Below are positions 1-4,900 of a DNA stretch of 9,071 bases, piece after piece; the stretch's first letter is position 1; each line of letters begins with the position of its first letter. The position numbers and the translations under genes are program-made. Location: the NCBI GenBank assembly GCA_013814015.1, contig JACCQS010000011.1, positions 1-9,071 on the forward strand, given 5' to 3'. The stretch is from Geodermatophilaceae bacterium. Its GTDB lineage: Bacteria > Actinomycetota > Actinomycetes > Mycobacteriales > Geodermatophilaceae. The notes under the pieces are model-generated. The model saw only the letters and a list, made by a program, of their open reading frames with translations, was not told the origin of the DNA and made no database searches.

Positions 1-737
1 CCGCCCTTCCGCACCGGTCAGCAACCCTCGGCTTCGCCGAGGGGCTGGCCTGGCTCGCCCAGATCGGGTTGTTCGTCCTGCTGGGACTGCTGGCCAGCCC
101 CGATCGGCTGCTCGGCGTTCTCGGCCCAGCGATCCTCGTCGGCCTTGCCCTGCTCCTGGTGGCCCGCCCGGTGTCGGTGTTCCTGTCGGTCTGTTGGTTC
201 AAGGTTTCCTGGAGAGAACAGGCGTTTCTGTCTTGGGCGGGTCTGCGCGGAGCCGTGCCGATCGTGCTGGCGACCATCCCCATCTCGTTGGCGGTCGACG
301 GTTCCGAACGCATCTTCGACGCGGTGTTCGTCCTCGTCGTTGTCTTCACCGTCGTCCAGGGCACCACGCTGCCCACCGTCGCGCGCTGGCTGCGACTGTC
401 CACCCCGCTGTCTGAACGTGAGGTCGACGTTGAATCCTCCACATTGGAGGAACTTCACGCCGAGTTGCTGCAGCTGACCATTCCGGAAGCCTCGCGGCTA
501 CATGGCGTATATGTCTCCGAACTCCGGTTGCCACCGGACGCCGCGCTGACCCTGCTCGTACGGGACGGCCGCTCCTTCGTGCCGGACGCATCCACCCGGC
601 TCTCCCGTGGCGATCAGCTCCTCGTCGTCACCACCATCGGGTCGCGCGAGGACACGATGCGCCGGCTGCGTGCAGTCAGTCGAGCCGGCCGATTGGCGCG
701 CTGGCGCGGTGAGGCGGGTAGCCGGCTCGTGGACTGA
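1..737 (+). CDS. K+/H+ antiporter of the CPA1 family (CvrA/NhaP2-like), C-terminal part
   Basis: The gene is cut by the left edge. The frame is open from base 3, so the start lies outside, and it ends with TGA at 735-737. Known role of the family: an inner-membrane antiporter that exchanges K+ or Na+ for H+ and helps control ion content and cell volume. What is seen: hydrophobic helices after the loop LPHRSATLGFAEGLAWLAQ, then the CPA1 hallmark FLSWAGLRGAVPIVLA near 227-276, another hydrophobic helix, and a soluble C-terminal segment from about base 420. That segment (STLEELHAELLQLTIPEAS..., later RGDQLLVVTT) resembles a TrkA_C/RCK-C regulatory domain, which in relatives binds a ligand and gates transport. 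No strong terminator follows it. The family call is solid; which cation it carries cannot be read from this part. Confidence 0.9.
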   Translation, partial: ALPHRSATLGFAEGLAWLAQIGLFVLLGLLASPDRLLGVLGPAILVGLALLLVARPVSVFLSVCWFKVSWREQAFLSWAGLRGAVPIVLATIPISLAVDGSERIFDAVFVLVVVFTVVQGTTLPTVARWLRLSTPLSEREVDVESSTLEELHAELLQLTIPEASRLHGVYVSELRLPPDAALTLLVRDGRSFVPDASTRLSRGDQLLVVTTIGSREDTMRRLRAVSRAGRLARWRGEAGSRLVD

Positions 738-799
738 ACCGCAACCGACTGGGTCGAGGCCCTTCGGTGCGCCCACGTCATACGGCCAGCAGACTCGGC

Positions 800-805
800 T
801 AGGGT
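800..805 (+). promoter_or_regulatory. Possible -10 element upstream of the TraR/DksA gene
   Basis: TAGGGT fits the actinobacterial SigA-type -10 pattern TAnnnT and lies 70 bases before the GTG start at 875, in the only gap before the TraR-lspA-rluD run. No convincing TTGACA-like -35 lies 16-19 bases upstream. This is inference from pattern and position only. Confidence 0.3.
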
Positions 806-823
806 GGCTCGCCACGTGCCCGC

Positions 824-844
824 TGCCGACCGCGATCGTCGGCG
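824..844 (+). other. Small hairpin in the leader of the TraR/DksA gene
   Basis: GCCGAC at 825-830 is complementary to GTCGGC at 838-843, giving a 6-bp stem with a 7-base loop, extended by one T-G wobble at 824/844. There is no T-run after it, so it does not look like an intrinsic terminator for the antiporter gene. It lies about 20 bases before the ribosome binding site and could shape the leader RNA, but a stem of this size is not rare in such GC-rich DNA. Confidence 0.3.
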
Positions 845-862
845 GGGTGACCGATCAGCGAT

Positions 863-866
863 GGAG
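863..866 (+). promoter_or_regulatory. Ribosome binding site that decides the TraR/DksA start
   Basis: GGAG at 863-866 lies 8 bases before GTG at 875, which is ideal spacing. The alternative in-frame GTG at 866 overlaps this motif and has no ribosome binding site of its own, so 875 is preferred. Confidence 0.65.
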
Positions 867-874
867 TGTGCCGG

Positions 875-1630
875 GTGGCCGCAGCGAAGAAGGCACCTGC
901 CAAGAAGGCCGCAGTGACCAAGAAGGCCGCCGTGACCAAGAAGGCCGCCGTGACCAAGAAGGCCACACCGGCCTCCAAGGCGCCGGTCCCGACAGCGACG
1001 ACAACGCAGAAGAAGGCTCCGTCGGCGAGCAAGGCTGTACCGAAGAAGCCAACCAGGGTAAGTGTCGCGAAGCCTGCCGCCGAGAAGGCGAACTCGAGGA
1101 GACCGCTGGGCAAGAAGGCCAAGGCGACTGCCAAGTCTCCTGCGACCAAAGCCGCTCCGGCCAAGCGCGCGGCCGCCAGCGGCTCGGCCCGTTCGGCGAG
1201 CCCGGCCAAGAGCGCAACCGCGAAAAAGATCACAGCCACGACTGCGGCGTCGGGAAAGCCGGTCTCGGGGTGGGCCGCCAAGGAACTGCGCGCGGTAGGT
1301 AAGACCCTGGAGGCCGAGCTCAGCCAACTGCGCAGCGAGTACGAAGAAACGATGGTCACGCTGACCGACCTGCAACAGACCGTGAGCGACGGCTCGGGCG
1401 ACGATCAGGCCGACGCGGGCAGCAAGACCTTCGAACGCGAACATGAGATGTCCTTGGCCAACAACCGCCTGGACCTGATCACCCAGATCGAGCATGCTCT
1501 GGCCCGAATCGCCGATGGAAGCTACGGACGGTGCGAGCGCTGCGGGGAGCCGATCGCCAAGGCGCGGCTGCAGGCATTTCCCGGCGCCACCCTGTGCCTG
1601 GCTTGCAAGCAACGTGAAGAGCGGCGCTGA
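875..1630 (+). CDS. TraR/DksA-family C4 zinc-finger protein with a lysine/alanine-rich N-terminal tail
   Basis: The 251-residue protein begins at GTG 875, chosen for its GGAG at 8 bases. Residues 1 to about 130 form a disordered basic tail made mostly of Ala, Lys, Thr, Ser and Pro, with one acidic residue and no aromatic or cysteine residues; it includes three AAVTKK units. From W133 the tail gives way to a helical region that reads like the two-helix coiled coil of DksA (about 137-163 and 185-215). The C-terminus carries a canonical zinc finger C-x2-C-x17-C-x2-C at C220, C223, C241 and C244. DksA-type proteins enter the secondary channel of RNA polymerase; the tip here has D177 and D180 in a DxxD arrangement, but Gly where E. 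coli DksA has Ala76. The tail suggests nucleic-acid binding (inference). The gene lies 50 bases before lspA, an arrangement I recall from other actinobacteria. Its exact role in this group is not known to me. Confidence 0.9.
   Translation: MAAAKKAPAKKAAVTKKAAVTKKAAVTKKATPASKAPVPTATTTQKKAPSASKAVPKKPTRVSVAKPAAEKANSRRPLGKKAKATAKSPATKAAPAKRAAASGSARSASPAKSATAKKITATTAASGKPVSGWAAKELRAVGKTLEAELSQLRSEYEETMVTLTDLQQTVSDGSGDDQADAGSKTFEREHEMSLANNRLDLITQIEHALARIADGSYGRCERCGEPIAKARLQAFPGATLCLACKQREERR
907..960 (+). repeat. Three tandem 18-bp units inside the basic tail
   Basis: Units at 907-924, 925-942 and 943-960 read GGCCGCMGTGACCAAGAA and differ only at one base (A in the first unit, C in the other two). 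Each adds six residues, so copy-number change keeps the reading frame and only alters tail length. Near-identity at the DNA level suggests recent slippage expansion. Confidence 0.9.
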
Positions 1631-1680
1631 TCCGAGACAGGCCGCGGCCGATCCTTGCTGACGGCATGCGAGGCTGAGAC

Positions 1681-2244
1681 ATGAACACCGAGCCGGCCAG
1701 GGACGACGGCGGCGGAGCTGCCGACGGCGAGCCAGGTGTGGCCGAGCGGCCGCGCCGCCTGGGCCTGCTGCTCACCGTGGGAGCAGTCATCTTCGTCCTC
1801 GACCTGGCGAGCAAGGTTCTGGTGGTCGCAACTCTGTCCGAGCAGCCTCCGCTGAAGCTGTTGGGAGGATTGATCTACCTCACCGAGGTGCGCAATACCG
1901 GCGCGGCCTTCGGGCTCGCACAGGGGATGACCGTCGTCTTCACCCTGGTGGCGGCCGGCGTGATCGTGGTGATCTTGCGGATCGCGCCTCGGCTGCGTTC
2001 GGTCGGCTGGGCGTGGGCGTTGGGACTGGTCGTCGGCGGCGCGCTGGGCAATCTCGTGGATCGGATCTTCCGATCGCCCGGAGTGTTCCGAGGCGGCGTG
2101 GTCGACTTTCTCAGCGTCCTGGACCCGGCAGGTCGGGTTTGGCCGATCTTCAACGTGGCGGACTCGGCGATCGTCTGCGGCGGGCTCCTCGGCGTCGTGA
2201 TGGCCTTCCGCGGACGCGACTTCGACGGGACCCGCACCCACTGA
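1681..2244 (+). CDS. lspA: Lipoprotein signal peptidase (signal peptidase II)
   Basis: This 187-residue inner-membrane aspartyl protease cleaves the signal peptide of prolipoproteins after lipidation of the cysteine. The start is ATG 1681, with GAGG at 1670-1673, 7 bases upstream. The first 26 residues are a hydrophilic extension rich in Gly, Ala, Asp and Glu, as is common in actinobacterial LspA; four hydrophobic helices follow. Family signatures are all present: D41 and K45 in the first helix, N72-T-G-A-A-F77, G123-N124-L-V-D127-R128, V-D-F at 141-143, and F157-N158-V-A160-D161. D127 and D161 correspond to the catalytic aspartate dyad. It lies 50 bases after the TraR/DksA gene and shortly before rluD, a common actinobacterial order. 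There are no signs of damage or transfer. Confidence 0.97.
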   Translation: MNTEPARDDGGGAADGEPGVAERPRRLGLLLTVGAVIFVLDLASKVLVVATLSEQPPLKLLGGLIYLTEVRNTGAAFGLAQGMTVVFTLVAAGVIVVILRIAPRLRSVGWAWALGLVVGGALGNLVDRIFRSPGVFRGGVVDFLSVLDPAGRVWPIFNVADSAIVCGGLLGVVMAFRGRDFDGTRTH

Positions 2245-2289
2245 GTTCGCTCACGTGGCCGCACACGCGCACGAGTCAGCCGAGTTCGG

Positions 2290-2295
2290 CACACT
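2290..2295 (+). promoter_or_regulatory. Weak -10-like hexamer before the rluD GTG start
   Basis: CACACT differs from the TAnnnT pattern at one defining base and ends 7 bases before GTG 2303. That spacing is typical of leaderless actinobacterial transcripts that begin at the start codon. There is no Shine-Dalgarno before GTG 2303, which fits this reading, but no -35 is visible. Speculative. Confidence 0.25.
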
Positions 2296-2302
2296 GTCAA
2301 AC

Positions 2303-2371
2303 GTGAGTGAGCATCGTAGCGAGCGCCAGCGGGCGAGGAGCGGAGCGAACGCGAGCGAAGCGAGCCAGCAA
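2303..2371 (+). repeat. Purine-rich interspersed repeat, copy 1 (start of rluD)
   Basis: This G/A-rich stretch has only four T in 69 bases on the + strand and is built of GAGC/GCGAGC-like units. It shares with copy 2 (3311-3390) the block GAGCATCGYAGCGAG (2309-2323), the 12-mer GCGAGGAGCGGA (2333-2344) and the ending CCAGCAAT. It is read here as S-E-H-R-S-E-R-Q-R-A-R-S-G. Since the GAGCG units have no complementary arms, it does not form a REP-like hairpin. Confidence 0.75.
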
Positions 2372-3394
2372 TTGCAATCGACCGAGTTGCGCGGACTGCC
2401 CGTACCCGAAGGGCTGGCCGGTCTGCGCGTCGATGCGGCCCTGACCCGGCTGTTCGGTCTCTCCCGCACGACGGCCGCCGAGTTGGCCGATGCCGGAGAG
2501 GTGAGCCTGGAGGGCCGGGTCCGGGGCAAGGGCGACCGGGTGGCAGCCGGTGCCTGGCTCGAGGTGCGTCTGCCCGGTCCGCCCGCCGGACCAGCGCCAC
2601 CGGAGCCCGTGAACGGGCTGAGCATCATCTACGTCGACGACGAGATCCTGGTTGTCGACAAGCCAGTCGGCGTCGCCGCACACCCGAGCCCCGGCTGGAC
2701 CGGTCCGACTGTGACCAGCGGGGTGGCCGCAATGGGCTACGTGATGGCCAGTAGCGGAGCCGATGAGCGGCAAGGCATCGTGCACCGCCTCGACGCCGGG
2801 ACCACCGGGCTGATGGTCCTGGCCAGGACCGAGTCGGCCTACACCGCACTCAAGCGCGCCTTCAAGGACCGCAGAGTCGACAAGGGCTATCACGCGCTGG
2901 TCCAAGGCCATCCGGACCCGAGTACCGGCACGGTCGATGCACCGATCGACCGGAATCCGACGCACGACTGGAGGTTCGCTGTCGTCGCAGGCGGACGCCC
3001 GTCGGTGACGCACTATTCGACGATCGAGGCGTTCCCGGCGGCCAGCCTGCTCGACATCAGGCTGGAGACCGGTCGTACGCACCAGATCCGGGTGCACATG
3101 GCAGCGTTGCGTCATCCTTGCGTGGGAGACGCTATCTACGGTGCCGACCCGAAGCTGGCCGCCCGGCTGGGATTGTCCCGGCAGTGGTTGCACGCCGTAC
3201 GGCTCGGCTTTGCTCATCCGGCGACTGGCGCGCCGGTGATCTACAACAGTCCGTATCCGGCCGATCTGGCCGCCGCCTTGGACACCTTGGCGGACCGGCG
3301 GCTCATGAGCCGAGAGGGCGGGAGCATCGCAGCGAGGGACGAGCGAGGAGCGGACCGACCGGTGAGCGGAGCGAGCGAGGCGGACCAGCAATGA
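2303..3394 (+). CDS. rluD: RluA/RluD-family 23S rRNA pseudouridine synthase
   Basis: The enzyme isomerises uridine to pseudouridine in large-subunit rRNA. From GTG 2303 it has 363 residues, longer than the usual 300-330. After an odd tail, an S4-like RNA-binding domain reads LPVPEGLAGLRVDAAL... to about base 2570. The catalytic domain follows, with IVDKPVGVAAHPSP-type motif I, H-R-L-D164-A-G-T-T-G (D164 is the catalytic Asp) and LETGRTHQIRVHMAALRHP. The start is uncertain: GTG 2255, GTG 2303 and TTG 2372 are all in frame and none has a good ribosome binding site. I chose 2303 because a repeat element and a weak leaderless-type -10 begin there. About 24 N-terminal and 25 C-terminal residues come from two copies of that repeat and are probably not part of the fold. 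The stop overlaps the next start as ATGA at 3391-3394. The family is certain; the exact target uridines are inferred. Confidence 0.93.
   Translation: MSEHRSERQRARSGANASEASQQLQSTELRGLPVPEGLAGLRVDAALTRLFGLSRTTAAELADAGEVSLEGRVRGKGDRVAAGAWLEVRLPGPPAGPAPPEPVNGLSIIYVDDEILVVDKPVGVAAHPSPGWTGPTVTSGVAAMGYVMASSGADERQGIVHRLDAGTTGLMVLARTESAYTALKRAFKDRRVDKGYHALVQGHPDPSTGTVDAPIDRNPTHDWRFAVVAGGRPSVTHYSTIEAFPAASLLDIRLETGRTHQIRVHMAALRHPCVGDAIYGADPKLAARLGLSRQWLHAVRLGFAHPATGAPVIYNSPYPADLAAALDTLADRRLMSREGGSIAARDERGADRPVSGASEADQQ
3311..3390 (+). repeat. Purine-rich interspersed repeat, copy 2 (end of rluD)
   Basis: This stretch has only two T in 80 bases. It shares GAGCATCGCAGCGAG at 3322-3336 (one mismatch to copy 1) and an exact GCGAGGAGCGGA at 3343-3354, and it ends in CCAGCA directly before the ATG of the next gene. 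It is read one base out of phase with copy 1 through both shared blocks, as G-S-I-A-A-R-D-E-R-G-A-D, so the DNA is kept and not the peptide. Confidence 0.75.
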
Positions 3395-4248
3395 CCTGGT
3401 TGCCGGACTCGCTGGCCGATTTCGCCCCCGCGACCCTTGCCGCGCTGATGATCGGTGCCTATCTCGTGCTTGGGGAGCCGTTCGTCGGCTGGGTCCTGCA
3501 CCGCCGGTTCGAGGCAGCGGTGCGTGTGGCCCCGGAAGCACGACGCTGGCTGTACGGGCGATTACTTCTCCTCGAGTGGGGCCTGGTGGTGATCGTGGCC
3601 GCGGTCTCCCTGGTGGCGGCCCGGGTCGGCTGGTCGGAACTCGGCCTGCGCTGGCCGGATCGGATCGGCTTGGTCACCGGCTTCGTGGTGGTCGTCATCC
3701 TTGCGGTGACCGTGCTGTCGGTGCGTGCGCTGCGTACCGGGGTATTGCGCGAGGCCGGATCTGAATCCGCGGCGCTGCGCTCGGTCGGGTCTTTGCTGCC
3801 GCGTACCGGCTCCGAGCGGCGGCTGTTCTCCGTGGTCGCGTTGACCGCCGGGATTGCCGAAGAGGTAGTCTACCGCGGCTTCGGGATCGCCATGCTGGCA
3901 GCGCTTGCCCCGGCCCTGCCGTGGTGGGGTCTTGTCGTGCTGGCCGGCGTCGCGTTCGGCCTGGCCCACGCCTATCAAGGGCTGGCCGGGATCCTGACCA
4001 CGGGTCTTCTGGGCTCTGTCCTGGCTGCGGTCTACCTCGATACCGGTTCTCTGCTGGTGCCGATCCTGTTGCACGCCCTCATCGATCTCCGTTTCCTGAG
4101 TGTTCCGGCAGACGTCATGCCCGGAGCGGGGGCCGCGGCGACCCCGTCTCCCGCGGCCGGCTCGGATGCCTCGGCGCAAGCTGCGGAGGACGGTGACGCG
4201 CCCGGCCGCAACGACACCCGACCCATCGATTTCCGACGTCGCCCATGA
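3391..4248 (+). CDS. CPBP/Abi-family intramembrane metalloprotease
   Basis: This 285-residue polytopic membrane protein begins at ATG 3391, inside the ATGA overlap with the rluD stop. The reading frame is open farther upstream, but only as a shadow inside rluD. Family motifs are in order: E157-E158-V-V-Y-R162 (EExxxR), F189-G-L-A-H193 (FxxxH) and H228-A-L-I-D232 (HxxxD); the glutamates and histidines form the metal/catalytic site in this family. Several hydrophobic helices surround them, with the first at about residues 14-30. The last 45 residues or so form an Ala/Pro/Asp-rich tail that looks disordered. Relatives include CAAX-prenyl-type proteases and bacteriocin self-immunity proteins; the substrate here is unknown. 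It overlaps the acetyltransferase gene by ATGA at 4245-4248, so translation of the three genes is probably coupled. Confidence 0.88.
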   Translation: MTWLPDSLADFAPATLAALMIGAYLVLGEPFVGWVLHRRFEAAVRVAPEARRWLYGRLLLLEWGLVVIVAAVSLVAARVGWSELGLRWPDRIGLVTGFVVVVILAVTVLSVRALRTGVLREAGSESAALRSVGSLLPRTGSERRLFSVVALTAGIAEEVVYRGFGIAMLAALAPALPWWGLVVLAGVAFGLAHAYQGLAGILTTGLLGSVLAAVYLDTGSLLVPILLHALIDLRFLSVPADVMPGAGAAATPSPAAGSDASAQAAEDGDAPGRNDTRPIDFRRRP

Positions 4249-4751
4249 CCGATGGACGCAACCCGCCGTGGCCCGGAGATCTGCGTACTGCAGCCGACAG
4301 CGATGCCGCCGGTGTGCAGCAACTGATCGGAGGTTGTTTCGCCGAGTACGACGGGTGCGTGCTCGACCTCGAAGGGATCGATGCCTGGATGGCCGCGCCG
4401 GCGAGCTACTACGCGGCGATCGGTGGTCAGTTCTGGGTCCTCGCCCAGCCCAGCGGAGTCGGGCTGGCAGCGTGTGTCGGCTGGGGCCCGGTCGGCGAGG
4501 ACCGGATCGAACTGAAGAATCTCTACGTCAGCGCGGACGGCCGGCGCCAGGGCCTGGGCCGGCGTCTGGTGGCCCTGGTCGAGACCAGCGGTCGCGAGCA
4601 GGCGGCGGCCGCGGTGGTTCTGTGGAGCGATACCCGCTTCCTGGACGCGCACCGCCTCTACGAGAGTCTCGGATATCAGCGGACCGGACAGGAACGGGCA
4701 CTGCACGACCCGTCGCACTCGATCGAGTACGGCTTCGCGAAGCGGCTCTGA
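4245..4751 (+). CDS. GNAT-family N-acetyltransferase
   Basis: This 168-residue cytosolic protein begins at ATG 4245, within the ATGA overlap with the protease gene. GNAT enzymes move an acetyl group from acetyl-CoA to an amine. The acetyl-CoA-binding motif A is clear: the strand ELKNLYVSADG followed by R100-R-Q-G103-L-G105 (Q/RxxGxG) and helix GRRLVALVE. The later segment FLDAHRLYESLGYQ matches motif B, with the usual Tyr near the end of the fold. The N-terminus (LRTAADSDAAGVQQLI) matches the first strand and helix of the fold. The length is normal for a single domain. The substrate cannot be told: it could be a protein N-terminus, a small amine or an antibiotic. The close coupling to the membrane protease suggests co-expression, not necessarily shared function. 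Confidence 0.9.
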   Translation: MTDGRNPPWPGDLRTAADSDAAGVQQLIGGCFAEYDGCVLDLEGIDAWMAAPASYYAAIGGQFWVLAQPSGVGLAACVGWGPVGEDRIELKNLYVSADGRRQGLGRRLVALVETSGREQAAAAVVLWSDTRFLDAHRLYESLGYQRTGQERALHDPSHSIEYGFAKRL

Positions 4752-4859
4752 CCGCGGTTGATGCCGGGAGCGATTGGAGGAACCTGGCTAACCGAGTGTC
4801 GGTCGAGTGGACTACAAAGGCAGAGCGCGACAATCACTGCTCCGCCCCGCACCGAGCAC

Positions 4860-4888
4860 CTTCCCTCTCGGTCCGATCGAGAAGGAGG
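4860..4888 (+). promoter_or_regulatory. Hairpin that covers the dnaE Shine-Dalgarno
   Basis: Bases 4860-4870 (CTTCCCTCTCG) pair with 4878-4888 (CGAGAAGGAGG) around a 7-base loop. Of the 11 positions, nine are Watson-Crick pairs, one is a T-G wobble (4861/4887) and one is a C-A mismatch (4865/4883). The 3' arm contains the Shine-Dalgarno, so the folded RNA would hide it from the ribosome. Sequence alone cannot show whether it regulates. Confidence 0.55.
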
Positions 4889-4889
4889 T
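4882..4889 (+). promoter_or_regulatory. dnaE: Near-perfect Shine-Dalgarno of dnaE
   Basis: AAGGAGGT is complementary to eight bases at the 16S rRNA 3' end and is the strongest ribosome binding site in the window. It ends 11 bases before ATG 4901, slightly longer than optimal. It supports 4901 as the dnaE start over farther upstream in-frame codons. Confidence 0.8.
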
Positions 4890-4900
4890 ACCAGGCCGCG

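Larger units (their letters stand above)
4752..4900 (+). promoter_or_regulatory. dnaE leader region
   Basis: These 149 non-coding bases separate the acetyltransferase gene from dnaE. They hold a purine-rich GGAGGAA at 4776-4782, a possible -35-like TTGATG at 4758-4763 without a matching -10 at normal spacing, and the hairpin over the ribosome binding site described separately. No tRNA-like fold and no small gene with a good ribosome binding site were seen. Confidence 0.5.

Noticed and set aside
907..960. Possible CRISPR-like or intergenic repeat array
   Set aside because: The units are directly adjacent with no spacers and lie inside a coding region as whole codons.
607..1302. Second + strand frame over the antiporter end and the basic tail, rich in Glu-Gly repeats
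   Set aside because: The repeats are the 18-bp tandem units read out of frame. The overlapping frame has the zinc finger, a good ribosome binding site and a sensible start.
614..1612. Long open frame on the - strand opposite the TraR/DksA gene, and similar ones opposite rluD (2297-3541), dnaE (4676-5884, 6044-7249, 7532-8566)
   Set aside because: They lie antisense to well-recognised genes, show no family motifs, and have the Arg/Gly/Asp-rich composition of GC-rich shadows.
3118..3390. Upstream extension of the membrane protease to base 3118
   Set aside because: That part overlaps rluD in another frame, encodes an Arg-rich stretch with no family similarity, and ATG 3391 gives a normal N-terminus leading into the first helix.
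4100..4900. In-frame upstream extension of dnaE, open for about 800 bases, including GTG 4796 with GGAGG 15 bases before it
   Set aside because: The frame is open only because of GC-rich shadowing of the acetyltransferase gene. The spacing of GGAGG to GTG 4796 is too long, and DnaE homologues start close to ATG 4901, which has a far better ribosome binding site.
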